The notes under the pieces: generated by a model
Seen by the model: the letters and a program-made list of their open reading frames with translations, nothing else
Databases searched by the model: none
Told to the model about the DNA's origin: nothing
Translations under genes and position numbers: made by a program
Shown: positions 8,844-17,075 of the stretch, one piece after another
How the letters are laid out: every line of letters begins with the position of its first letter
Position numbering within the stretch: position 1 is the stretch's first letter
Assembly: GCA_024639165.1 (NCBI GenBank)
Contig: JAHEIX010000005.1
Span: 1-64,000 of the forward strand
DNA: 64,000 nt
Source of the DNA: UBA7446 sp024639165
GTDB lineage: Bacteria > Bacteroidota > Bacteroidia > Flavobacteriales > Flavobacteriaceae
Direction: 5' to 3'

Positions 8844-8851
8844 CAAAGATA
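8844..8851 (-). promoter_or_regulatory. -7 box 4 bases before the ATG of the small unknown gene
   Basis: On the minus strand TATCTTTG is followed by TAAT and then ATG 8839. Transcription from this box would start at or next to the ATG, implying a leaderless or near-leaderless mRNA. A -33 TTG at the normal spacing is not clear. Confidence 0.55.
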
Positions 8852-8862
8852 GGATAAATGCG

Positions 8863-8891
8863 TTGCAACCTGTTGGAATCCCTTATCTTTG
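8863..8891 (+). promoter_or_regulatory. argS promoter (TTG-N18-TATCTTTG)
   Basis: TTG at 8863-8865 and TATCTTTG at 8884-8891 are separated by 18 bases, a full match to the Bacteroidota -33/-7 arrangement. The -7 box lies 16 bases before the argS ATG and back-to-back with the minus-strand promoter at 8844. Confidence 0.75.
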
Positions 8892-8907
8892 CACATGATA
8901 TACGTAT

Positions 8908-10677
8908 ATGGAACATATCATTAAAGAACAGCTTGCTGCATACTTTTCCAAACAGTACGATAAAACAGCAGATAGCATTGAAATTCAGCCCACCAAACCT
9001 CAATTTGAAGGTGATTTGACTGTTGTGGTATTTCCCCTATTGAAACTAGTGCCTAAAAAACCTGCTGATTTGGCAGCGGAGTTAGGCGATTATCTTCAAG
9101 CCGAAATTGCGGAAATAGCTTCTTATAATGTGGTACAAGGTTTTTTAAATATTCAAATATCACCAGCATATTACATCAAAGCATTGAAAGAAATTCATGC
9201 CGACACACATTTTGGAATTAAAAATGTTGATGTAGCAGCTGATAAAATACTTGTTGAGTATTCTTCGCCAAACACCAACAAGCCACTACACCTTGGTCAT
9301 ATTCGAAATAATTTATTAGGGGCTTCGGTATCCAACATATTATCTGCCAACGGCCAAAACGTACACACCACTCAAATTATCAATGATAGGGGAATTCATA
9401 TCTGCAAGTCTATGGTAGCATGGGAGCAGTTTGGAAATGGTGAAACGCCAACAACTGCCAAGTTAAAGGGCGATGCATTAGTCGGTAAATACTATGTGCT
9501 TTTTGATCAACAATACAAAAAGGAAATAGCGGATATGATGGCTGCTGGTTGTGATGAAGCAACGGCTAATAACACAGCCCCCATCTTGTTACAGGCCAAG
9601 GATATGCTAATCCGTTGGGAGCAAAAAGACGCAGCTGTCATTGCTTTGTGGGAAAAAATGAATGCTTGGGTGTACGAAGGTTTTGATGAAACCTACAAAC
9701 GTTTGGGGGTTCACTTCGACTCCTACTACTATGAAAGCAATACCTATGTATTGGGGAAAGAAATTGTCACGGAAGGGCTTGATAAAGGCGTGTTTTTCAG
9801 AAAATCAGATGGATCTGTTTGGATAGATTTAACTGACGAAGGTTTAGATGAAAAACTACTGCTTCGTTCTGATGGAACTTCCGTATACATGACACAAGAC
9901 CTTGGCACAGCACGCCTGCGTTATGCCGATCACCCCGATATGAAGGGTATGGTTTATACGGTAGGAAATGAACAAGATTACCATTTTAAGGTATTGTTCC
10001 TTGTGTTAAAGAAATTGGGCTATGCATGGGCAGATCATTTACATCACCTAAGCTATGGTATGGTCGACTTGCCAAGCGGAAAGATGAAAAGTCGTGAAGG
10101 AACGGTAGTGGATGCCGATGCGCTTATGACCGAAATGCGAGATACAGCCAAGCAGATTTCCCAAGAGTTGGGAAAGCTAGACGGACTGTCTGAAGCGGAA
10201 AAGGAATCCCTTTATCACACTATTGGCATGGGGGCTTTGAAATATTACATCCTTAAAGTAGATCCAAAGAAACGAATCTTGTTTGATCCTAAGGCTTCTG
10301 TAGATTTCACAGGAAATACAGGCCCATTTATACAATATACGCACGCGCGTATTCAATCTATTTTACGCAAGTCTTCGGAAACGGATTTTGATATGACTGA
10401 GGTCACTTCACTACACGAAAAAGAAAAGACGGTGTTGAAGACCTTGCTTCAATTCCCTTCTACTATCGAGGCTTCAGCTAAACAATACAGCCCAGCATTG
10501 ATTGCCAATTACTTATATGAGTTGGTGAAGCAGTTTAATTCATATTACCAAGAAGTGCCCATCCTTGTTGCGGATAAGACCCAGCAATCCTTCAGGGTGT
10601 CTTTGTGTACTGCTGTAGCGGATGTTATTGCTAACGCCCTTGGTCTTTTAGGTATTGATGCTCCGGAAAGAATGTAA
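8908..10677 (+). CDS. argS: Arginyl-tRNA synthetase
   Basis: ArgS charges tRNA-Arg in the cytoplasm. The 589-residue class I synthetase has the N-terminal additional domain (residues 1-110), the HIGH-type motif in SPNTNKPLHLGHIRNN near 123-138, a KMSKS-equivalent in GKMKSREGTVVDAD near 395, and a C-terminal anticodon-binding helical domain (FIQYTHARIQSIL onward). It has its own promoter and a strong terminator, so it is probably monocistronic. Confidence 0.97.
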   Translation: MEHIIKEQLAAYFSKQYDKTADSIEIQPTKPQFEGDLTVVVFPLLKLVPKKPADLAAELGDYLQAEIAEIASYNVVQGFLNIQISPAYYIKALKEIHADTHFGIKNVDVAADKILVEYSSPNTNKPLHLGHIRNNLLGASVSNILSANGQNVHTTQIINDRGIHICKSMVAWEQFGNGETPTTAKLKGDALVGKYYVLFDQQYKKEIADMMAAGCDEATANNTAPILLQAKDMLIRWEQKDAAVIALWEKMNAWVYEGFDETYKRLGVHFDSYYYESNTYVLGKEIVTEGLDKGVFFRKSDGSVWIDLTDEGLDEKLLLRSDGTSVYMTQDLGTARLRYADHPDMKGMVYTVGNEQDYHFKVLFLVLKKLGYAWADHLHHLSYGMVDLPSGKMKSREGTVVDADALMTEMRDTAKQISQELGKLDGLSEAEKESLYHTIGMGALKYYILKVDPKKRILFDPKASVDFTGNTGPFIQYTHARIQSILRKSSETDFDMTEVTSLHEKEKTVLKTLLQFPSTIEASAKQYSPALIANYLYELVKQFNSYYQEVPILVADKTQQSFRVSLCTAVADVIANALGLLGIDAPERM

Positions 10678-10706
10678 AAAAAGCCTCGAAAATCGAGGCT
10701 TTTAAA
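10676..10706. terminator. Bidirectional terminator between argS and proteorhodopsin
   Basis: Perfect 11-bp arms at 10679-10689 and 10693-10703 (AAAAGCCTCGA and its complement) flank a 3-base loop, with A-tract on one side and T-tract on the other. It can serve argS on the plus strand and the proteorhodopsin gene on the minus strand. Confidence 0.85.
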
Positions 10707-10725
10707 ATACTATTTAGGTTTTTAC

Positions 10726-11457
10726 TTATTTTTTAGAAGCAACCGCCGCAGCGTATACTACTAAACCAAAACCAATTTTGTTGATAGCATCACCAATGTT
10801 GTAAACAACATCCATATCTAAATTGATAGCAGTGATGAATGAATACCACTGACCATCAGCAGTACCTAACATATAACCTAATGGGTAAATAGCCCAACCG
10901 ATTAATACAAATAGTGTTAATGTCTTGTGTGCTTTCTCAACCGCTCCACCAGCAGATGCTGCAAGCTTAGCTAGCTCACCATACTTGATTAGGTAAGCGA
11001 TGTAGAAATAAGCAATACCAGAAGCAAGACCCCATAATGCAGGCATAGCAGTGCTACTGTCAGCAACTTCACCAAAGTACCCTGTTACGAGCATAACAAG
11101 TGAAGCCCAGATTAAAGTCTTGAGGTGCTTGGTTGTTGCGCCAGCAGCCTTAAGAATTAAATAGAACTCAACACACATTAACGGTACCGTAAGTATCCAG
11201 TCGATGTAACGGATTTCAGTTGTTACTCCTCCAGAAGTAGCAGCCTCTCTCATGTAGTAGTAATGTACTGCTGCAATGAAAGTGATCAAACCTGAAACCA
11301 AAATTGAGGTTCTCCATTTACTATCAAATTGAGGTAAGGATAGGAAAAAGAAAGCTGAAGCAGCTGTCATTGCCATTGTACCTAAAAAGAAAGTAAAATT
11401 AACTGGATCACTAAGATCCGCATTTCCAATAAATGAAATAAAATTAGTAAGTGTCAT
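10726..11457 (-). CDS. Proteorhodopsin, light-driven proton pump (predicted green-tuned)
   Basis: This seven-helix retinal protein of 243 residues pumps protons outward under light, giving the cell extra proton motive force. Key residues are visible: the proton acceptor Asp 86 in RYIDWILT, the donor Glu 97 in LMCVEFYLI, the neighbouring His 65 in AAVHYYYMR, and the Schiff-base Lys 227 in GDAINKIGFG. This Asp/Glu pair marks an H+ pump rather than a Na+ (NQ) or Cl- pump. The colour-tuning site, equivalent to residue 105 of the reference protein, is Met 94. Met at this site is common in flavobacterial proteorhodopsins and is associated with green absorption. It is divergent from blh. Confidence 0.97.
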   Translation of the reverse strand: MTLTNFISFIGNADLSDPVNFTFFLGTMAMTAASAFFFLSLPQFDSKWRTSILVSGLITFIAAVHYYYMREAATSGGVTTEIRYIDWILTVPLMCVEFYLILKAAGATTKHLKTLIWASLVMLVTGYFGEVADSSTAMPALWGLASGIAYFYIAYLIKYGELAKLAASAGGAVEKAHKTLTLFVLIGWAIYPLGYMLGTADGQWYSFITAINLDMDVVYNIGDAINKIGFGLVVYAAAVASKK

Positions 11458-11551
11458 AATTTTTTAATTATATTTTGTTGATGGCAAGTTAAAAAAAATT
11501 AAACAAACTGTATATATTTGAATAAATATTTTGTGAATTTGTTAACAAAAC
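11458..11551. promoter_or_regulatory. Shared proteorhodopsin/blh divergent control region
   Basis: This 94-bp AT-rich region separates the two start codons. On the plus strand TATATTTG at 11513-11520 matches the -7 consensus for blh. On the minus strand a TACAGTTTG-like box (11504-11512, one extra spacer base) could serve proteorhodopsin. The two boxes abut, forming CAAA-N9-TTTG, so the polymerase sites compete or are co-regulated. No -33 element at normal spacing was found for either. Confidence 0.55.
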
Positions 11552-12439
11552 ATGGTCAAAATTAATCATTTCGATATTTTAAAAATTCTTATTACACTGA
11601 TTTGTACAGGTTTAGGTGCTGTATTGCCTGATGGCACATTGAGCTTTTTAGCTGCTGTCAATGTGTTAACAATAGGCATCATTCATGGTGCAAATGATTT
11701 ATATATCGCCTCAAAAATTAAAAGAACAGTAAGTAAGCACCAGTTTAGCTACTTATTTGGTATTTATATTTTGTTTGTTTTTGTCATGGTATTTGCCCTA
11801 TACAGCTTCCCCCTAGCTTCTTTGTTGTTGTTTGTAATTATCAGTTCATTTCATTTTGGCGAGCAGCAATGGTATCAAAAAACGATTGTCAAATCCGTAA
11901 AGTTGTATATTTTCTATGCTGCCTTTGGTTTTTTGCTCTTTGCCCTTTTGTTTTACACTCACAAATTACATACTGCAAATATTATTTTTGAAATTACACA
12001 ACAACAGACTCCCAATTTCTTTTTTGATCGATTTACCATATTTGCATCTATACTCACAACATTTTTATTGATTATCAATTTCAAGCATATCAAATCGCAG
12101 TTGTTTGTGCAGACCATAGGCTTACTAAGCCTGCTCTTTCTTTTTTCTCAAACCTCTCTTATATGGTCTTTTTCGGTTTATTTTGTTCTTTGGCACAGTT
12201 TGCCCTCGCTTAAAGATCAAGCGTCTGTTTTATATCCATTTGATTCCAGTCCCATCCGATCTTATATTACATCGGCCATTCCGTACTGGCTTTTGTCCTT
12301 AATAGGGCTTACAGTTGCTGTTTTATTTCTTGATAACGAAACCATCTCTATGACTTCATTATTCTTTGCTTTTTTGGCTGCTATCACCATCCCGCATGTT
12401 ATTGCTATATTTCTAATGCATAAGAAGTATATTTCTTAA
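11552..12439 (+). CDS. blh: Beta-carotene 15,15'-dioxygenase, Blh/Brp family
   Basis: Blh cleaves beta-carotene into two retinal molecules, supplying the proteorhodopsin chromophore. The 295-residue protein is a multi-pass membrane protein with about seven or eight hydrophobic helices. The histidines expected to bind the active-site iron lie in membrane-associated motifs: GIIHGANDLY near residue 44, SSFHFGEQQW near 97, VLWHSLPSL near 222 and a late IPHVIAIFLMH near 280. It is transcribed away from proteorhodopsin. Carotenoid synthesis genes are not in this window. ffh begins only 21 bases downstream. Confidence 0.93.
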   Translation: MVKINHFDILKILITLICTGLGAVLPDGTLSFLAAVNVLTIGIIHGANDLYIASKIKRTVSKHQFSYLFGIYILFVFVMVFALYSFPLASLLLFVIISSFHFGEQQWYQKTIVKSVKLYIFYAAFGFLLFALLFYTHKLHTANIIFEITQQQTPNFFFDRFTIFASILTTFLLIINFKHIKSQLFVQTIGLLSLLFLFSQTSLIWSFSVYFVLWHSLPSLKDQASVLYPFDSSPIRSYITSAIPYWLLSLIGLTVAVLFLDNETISMTSLFFAFLAAITIPHVIAIFLMHKKYIS

Positions 12440-12460
12440 TTTAGCCTTTTAGCTTATTCC

Positions 12461-13783
12461 ATGTTTGAACAGTTTAGTAAACGCTTAGATGCTGCCTTAA
12501 AAACCCTTAAAGGGCATGGGCGCATAACAGAAATTAATATTGCCGAAACCATGAAAGAAATTCGGCGTGCATTGCTAGATGCCGATGTTAATTTCAAAAT
12601 CGCCAAATCGTTTACCCAGCGAGTAAAAGAAAAAGCTATTGGTCAGAAGGTATTGTCAGATTTACACCCAGGCCAGTTATTAATTAAAATTGTTCAGGAT
12701 GAATTAACCGACCTACTTGGTGGGCAAAAGCAAGATATTTCTGTTGCGGGTAAGCCTGCCGTAGTGCTAATGAGTGGTTTGCAAGGTTCTGGTAAAACAA
12801 CTTGTTCAGCCAAACTCGCCAAGCACCTCAAGGAAAAACAATCCAAGCGCGTATTATTAGTGGCCTGTGACATATATAGACCTGCCGCTATTGATCAATT
12901 AAAAATCTTAGGAGAACAAATTGAAGTTGCTGTATTTGCAAAACCCGAAAATAAGAATCCTGTTGACATCGCCAAAAAGGCATTGCAACACGCCAAAGCA
13001 AACCAATATAATGTCGTAATAATTGATACTGCAGGTCGCTTGGCTGTGGATGAAGCATTGATGCAAGAGATTCACAACATTCACAAGGCAGTAAATCCTT
13101 CCGAAACACTATTCGTGGTTGATGCCATGATGGGTCAAGATGCCGTGAATACTGCCAAAGCATTTCACGACTTGCTCCAGTTTGATGGGGTCGTGCTTAC
13201 AAAAATGGATGGCGATACCCGTGGCGGTGCTGCCTTATCAATCAAATCGGTTGTAGACAAACCCATTAAGTTTATTGGGACAGGCGAAAAAGTAGCTGCC
13301 CTAGATGTATTCCATCCCAACAGGATGGCTGATCGTATTTTGGGTATGGGTGATGTTGTGTCTCTTGTAGAGCGTGCTCAAGAACAAGTTGATGAAGAAG
13401 AAGCAAAGCGAATTGAAAAGAAAATTGCCAAGAATCAATTTGGCTATGACGACTTTTTAAGTCAGCTCAATCAAGTGAAGCGCATGGGTTCTATGAAGGA
13501 TTTGGCAGGAATGATTCCAGGAGCTAGCAAGGCACTCAACGGGGCAGAAATAGACGAAGACGCTTTTAAGGGAGTAGAAGCCTTAATACAATCCATGACA
13601 CCCAAAGAACGTCAACAGCCCAAGTTGTTGAATTACAGTCGCAAAAAGCGTATTGCTAAAGGCGCTGGGCTTCAAATGGAAGATATTAACAAGCTGGTGA
13701 AACAGTTTGAGCAAATGAGTAAGATGATGAAAATGATGCGCGGAGGTAAATCCTCCAAGCTGATGCAAATGTTTGGAAAATGA
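12461..13783 (+). CDS. ffh: Signal recognition particle protein Ffh
   Basis: Ffh binds 4.5S RNA and signal sequences and delivers ribosomes to FtsY at the membrane. The 440-residue protein has an N domain (residues 1-95), a GTPase G domain with GLQGSGKTTCSAKLA near 107, DTAGR near 190 and TKMDGDTRGG near 247, and a methionine-rich M domain from about 310 ending in repeated MSKMMKMMRGG-like residues. It overlaps folD by 4 bases. The closeness to blh suggests possible read-through from the blh promoter. Confidence 0.97.
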   Translation: MFEQFSKRLDAALKTLKGHGRITEINIAETMKEIRRALLDADVNFKIAKSFTQRVKEKAIGQKVLSDLHPGQLLIKIVQDELTDLLGGQKQDISVAGKPAVVLMSGLQGSGKTTCSAKLAKHLKEKQSKRVLLVACDIYRPAAIDQLKILGEQIEVAVFAKPENKNPVDIAKKALQHAKANQYNVVIIDTAGRLAVDEALMQEIHNIHKAVNPSETLFVVDAMMGQDAVNTAKAFHDLLQFDGVVLTKMDGDTRGGAALSIKSVVDKPIKFIGTGEKVAALDVFHPNRMADRILGMGDVVSLVERAQEQVDEEEAKRIEKKIAKNQFGYDDFLSQLNQVKRMGSMKDLAGMIPGASKALNGAEIDEDAFKGVEALIQSMTPKERQQPKLLNYSRKKRIAKGAGLQMEDINKLVKQFEQMSKMMKMMRGGKSSKLMQMFGK

Positions 13784-14661
13784 GTATAATATTAGATGGA
13801 AAGACTACCTCAAATCAGATTAAGGAAGAACTTTCTGTACAGGTAAAAGGAATTAAAGAAGCAGGAAAGCGTCCACCACATTTGGCAGCGGTGCTTGTTG
13901 GTAATGATGGTGCAAGCCTTACTTATGTAGGCAGCAAGGTCAGGTCGTGTGAGCGTATAGGATACGACTCAACACTTATAAAGCTTGAGGACAACATATC
14001 CCAAGATGCACTTCTCGAGACTATCGAAAAACTCAACAACGACCCCCTGCTCGACGGCTTTATTGTACAGCTGCCCCTTCCCAAGCACATTGATGAGGAA
14101 GTGGTGCTTCATGCCATTAATCCAAATAAAGATGTAGATGGATTTCATCCAACCAATTTTGGTAAAATGGCATTAGGTATGGAAACTTTTATTCCTGCAA
14201 CTCCTTTCGGAATCATGGAGCTCCTCAAGCGTTACAAGTTAGATATTAGTGGAAAACACGCAGTCGTCATTGGACGCAGTCATATTGTAGGCAGACCCAT
14301 GAGTATTTTACTTTCGGAAAAAGGGAATCCCGGAAATGCTACGGTTACCTTGACGCACAGCAGAACACAAAACCTTGCCGCCATTACCAAGGAAGCAGAT
14401 ATTGTTGTTTCCGCGTTGGGTGTGCCCAATTTTTTAACTGCTGACATGGTAAAAGATGGCGCCATTATCATTGATGTAGGCATTACACGTGTTCCTGATG
14501 TTAATCATCCCAAAGGGTACGTCATTGTTGGTGACGTTCACTATGATGCGGTAAAAGAAAAGGCGAGCTATATAACGCCTGTTCCTGGTGGTGTAGGCCC
14601 CATGACCATTGCTATGCTGTTGCAAAATACCATGTTGGCTTACCAACGTAATCAAGACTAA
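13780..14661 (+). CDS. folD: Bifunctional methylenetetrahydrofolate dehydrogenase/cyclohydrolase
   Basis: FolD interconverts 5,10-methylene-THF and 10-formyl-THF through two activities at one site, feeding purine and formyl-Met synthesis. The 293-residue length is standard. Visible are the catalytic Tyr-Lys pair in LTYVGSKVRSCERIG near residue 50, GFIVQLPLPKHID near 87, the NADP-binding HAVVIGRSHIVGRPM near 160, and the C-terminal PVPGGVGPMTIAMLLQNT. It overlaps ffh by 4 bases and queE by 1 base (TAATG). Confidence 0.97.
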   Translation: MSIILDGKTTSNQIKEELSVQVKGIKEAGKRPPHLAAVLVGNDGASLTYVGSKVRSCERIGYDSTLIKLEDNISQDALLETIEKLNNDPLLDGFIVQLPLPKHIDEEVVLHAINPNKDVDGFHPTNFGKMALGMETFIPATPFGIMELLKRYKLDISGKHAVVIGRSHIVGRPMSILLSEKGNPGNATVTLTHSRTQNLAAITKEADIVVSALGVPNFLTADMVKDGAIIIDVGITRVPDVNHPKGYVIVGDVHYDAVKEKASYITPVPGGVGPMTIAMLLQNTMLAYQRNQD

Positions 14662-15290
14662 TGCAACCCGATCTTAAAAAAGCTGTTGAGGCTGGCCTTG
14701 CACTTCCCCTGATGGAAGCCTTTTATACCATTCAAGGAGAGGGCTATCACAAAGGCAGTGCTGCTTTTTTTATTCGTATTGGCGGTTGTGATGTGGGGTG
14801 TCACTGGTGTGATGTCAAGGAAAGTTGGGATGCCAATTTGCATCCACCCACACGTATTGAAGAGATCGTTGCACAAGCCAAATCCTTTGCCGATACAGTG
14901 GTGGTAACAGGTGGTGAGCCCCTTATGTGGAACATGAAACCACTCACGGAGGCATTACAAGCAGCTGGTATGAAAACCCATATCGAAACCTCTGGCGCCT
15001 ATCCACTTTCTGGTAAATGGGATTGGATATGTCTGTCTCCAAAGAAACGAATGCTGCCAAAACCAGAAATATATACTGCAGCTGATGAGCTAAAAGTGAT
15101 CGTGTACAACAAAGACGATTTACAGTTTGCCGAAAAACAAGCATTAGGAGTTATCGATAGCTGCAAATTATACCTACAGCCCGAGTGGAGCAGAAGAGAT
15201 TCAGCCATTCCCCTTATAGTTAGGCACGTATTGGAAAACCCGAAATGGATGGCGTCACTGCAAACGCATAAATACCTTAAAATTCCGTAG
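14661..15290 (+). CDS. queE: 7-carboxy-7-deazaguanine synthase
   Basis: QueE is a radical SAM enzyme that converts 6-carboxy-tetrahydropterin to 7-carboxy-7-deazaguanine in queuosine biosynthesis. The iron-sulfur cluster motif is CDVGCHWC near residue 35, the shortened CxxxCxxC form found in one QueE type. The N-terminal AFYTIQGEGYHKG and the VVTGGEPLMW segment near 81 are family signatures, and 209 residues is a usual length. It starts inside the folD stop and ends at the GTG of the next gene. Other queuosine genes are not in the window. Confidence 0.93.
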   Translation: MQPDLKKAVEAGLALPLMEAFYTIQGEGYHKGSAAFFIRIGGCDVGCHWCDVKESWDANLHPPTRIEEIVAQAKSFADTVVVTGGEPLMWNMKPLTEALQAAGMKTHIETSGAYPLSGKWDWICLSPKKRMLPKPEIYTAADELKVIVYNKDDLQFAEKQALGVIDSCKLYLQPEWSRRDSAIPLIVRHVLENPKWMASLQTHKYLKIP

Positions 15291-15781
15291 TGATAGATCT
15301 AGAGAAGCTACCCGAGTATGCCGCCAAGGTTGCGCATGAAAATGCCAAGTATTTAAAAAAACTTAGGGGTCGAAAACCCAAACAACTTGACACGATCATG
15401 GGGGAGTTGCACGACGAAGCTTTTCAAGAAATAGACTGTTTGTCCTGCGCCAACTGTTGCAAAACTACCGGACCATTATTTATCCCATCGGATATTAAAC
15501 GCATAAGTAAGCGTTTAAAAATGCGTCAAACAGATTTTGAAACAACCTACCTTAGGGTGGATGAAGATGGCGATAAAGTGCTACAACAATTGCCCTGCCC
15601 TTTTTTAGGCGCAGATAACTATTGCGGTATTTACGAAGACCGACCGAAAGCCTGTCGTGAGTTTCCCCATACCAATAGGGCGAAATTTCATCAAATAACC
15701 CAAATAACAGCGAAGAACGTTGCGGTTTGTCCAGCGGTCTTTACCATGGTGGAACGACTAAAATCAGCTTTGCCACAATAA
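15290..15781 (+). CDS. YkgJ-family cysteine-cluster protein
   Basis: The 163-residue protein has the cysteine pattern of the YkgJ/Fe-S oxidoreductase-like family: CLSCANCCKTTGPLFIP near residues 46-62, then CPFLGADNYCGIYEDRPKAC near 104-123 and a final Cys in VAVCPAVF. Proteins of this family probably coordinate a metal or an Fe-S cluster; the exact reaction is unknown. It begins with GTG at 15290, which overlaps the queE stop by one base (TAGTG), supporting the start and operon membership. Confidence 0.85.
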   Translation: MIDLEKLPEYAAKVAHENAKYLKKLRGRKPKQLDTIMGELHDEAFQEIDCLSCANCCKTTGPLFIPSDIKRISKRLKMRQTDFETTYLRVDEDGDKVLQQLPCPFLGADNYCGIYEDRPKACREFPHTNRAKFHQITQITAKNVAVCPAVFTMVERLKSALPQ

Positions 15782-15810
15782 GTATTACATTTAACCTTTA
15801 ATTATAGACA

Positions 15811-17037
15811 GTGGGTTTTATTTGGTTTATTGCAAAGCGTATCATCGGAAATCGCAAGCACAAGCGTAGTGTTTCTGGGCCCATAATTTCCATTGGAATT
15901 ATTGCCATTGCTTTGGGTGTAATTACCATGCTTATTGCGCTAGGTACCGGTGTTGGGCTTAAAAACAAAATTGGAGATAAAGTAGCAGCTTTTAGCGGAC
16001 ACGTCCGTGTAACTGCCCTTGGCAATAGCCAGCATCAAGAAACCCTGAAGCCACTTGATAATGCGATTAGCTGTTATAATCAACTGCAAAAATTACCCAA
16101 CATAGCTGCAGTTCAATCAGTTGCCTATGTACCAGGTGTTATTTTAAACAATACCGCATTTGACGGCATCGTTTTTAAAGGGATTGATGAGAATTTTAAC
16201 AGCAATTTCTTTTCTTTTTTTGGCATGTCTCAATCCATTGCCTTGCCAACCAAGAATGAAATATGGATTTCAGTAGAATTGGCAAAAAAACTATCCTTAA
16301 AAGTTGGGGATAGGGTACCCCTTTACTTTGCTTCCTCTCAAACACCTATGCCCAAACGCAGAAGCTGTACGATTATAGGCTTGTTCAGTACCGGTTTTTC
16401 GGACTATGACGACACCTATATTTTAGGTCATTTGGATATAGTTCGTTCATTATATGGGTGGGATGAGAATCAAGTAGGGGCTTTTGAGATTTTTCTTCAT
16501 GACGACCATACTTTAGATCTTGATACGAATACCATTTATGACAGTGTTGATGCCCTTGTAGATGTACAGCACATTGAAGAACAATTCACAGAAATTTTCA
16601 ATTGGATTAGGCTGTTTGGCACAAACATATCCCTGATCATCATCATCATGATCGTTGTTGGGGGCGTTAACATGATCACGGCACTATTGGTACTTATTCT
16701 GGAGCAGACACAGCTTATTGGGATAACACGTGTTTTGGGTGCTAAAGTGGGCTCTTTGCAGTACCTTTTTCTTATACAGGGCGCTTATTTGATTGGTGTT
16801 GGACTTATTTGGGGTAACTTGATTGGTTTGGGCTTGTTGTTCTTACAGCACCAGACTGGCTTTATTTCCCTTGATCCCGGCACCTATTACGTAAAGGAAG
16901 TACCCATCTATATGGATGTTACTACGGTACTCTGGCTCAACGGATTAACATTAGCTGTATGCTTGGTGCTTTTGGTATTGCCTTCTTTCATTATTTCTCG
17001 TATACCGCCCACGCAAGTACTCAAAATCAATCCTTAG
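15811..17037 (+). CDS. FtsX/LolCE-like ABC transporter permease
   Basis: The 408-residue protein has the architecture of MacB/LolC/LolE permeases: one N-terminal membrane helix (about residues 23-48), a large periplasmic domain (50-260), and three C-terminal helices (about 270-295, 320-345, 370-400). It begins with GTG at 15811 and opens GFIWFIAKRIIGNRK. LolC/E-like permeases extract lipoproteins from the inner membrane, but no ATPase partner is adjacent, so the cargo is uncertain. It is the last gene of the ffh-folD-queE run, 29 bases after the YkgJ-like gene. Confidence 0.85.
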   Translation: MGFIWFIAKRIIGNRKHKRSVSGPIISIGIIAIALGVITMLIALGTGVGLKNKIGDKVAAFSGHVRVTALGNSQHQETLKPLDNAISCYNQLQKLPNIAAVQSVAYVPGVILNNTAFDGIVFKGIDENFNSNFFSFFGMSQSIALPTKNEIWISVELAKKLSLKVGDRVPLYFASSQTPMPKRRSCTIIGLFSTGFSDYDDTYILGHLDIVRSLYGWDENQVGAFEIFLHDDHTLDLDTNTIYDSVDALVDVQHIEEQFTEIFNWIRLFGTNISLIIIIMIVVGGVNMITALLVLILEQTQLIGITRVLGAKVGSLQYLFLIQGAYLIGVGLIWGNLIGLGLLFLQHQTGFISLDPGTYYVKEVPIYMDVTTVLWLNGLTLAVCLVLLVLPSFIISRIPPTQVLKINP

Positions 17038-17040
17038 ACA

Positions 17041-17071
17041 TTGGTTAGCGTAACTCCATTACGTACCTTTG
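17041..17071 (+). promoter_or_regulatory. Promoter TTG-N20-TACCTTTG, 4 bases before ATG
   Basis: TTG at 17041-17043 and TACCTTTG at 17064-17071 are spaced by 20 bases, a good Bacteroidota promoter. The -7 box is followed by CCAG and the ATG at 17076, so the mRNA is predicted to be leaderless or nearly so. Confidence 0.7.
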
Positions 17072-17075
17072 CCAG

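Noticed and set aside
11458..11551. Small RNA or riboswitch between proteorhodopsin and blh
   Set aside because: The region is short, AT-rich and without a stable hairpin; promoter elements explain it better.
15811..17037. A complete Lol lipoprotein export system
   Set aside because: Only a LolC/E-like permease is present; no LolD-type ATPase lies beside it.
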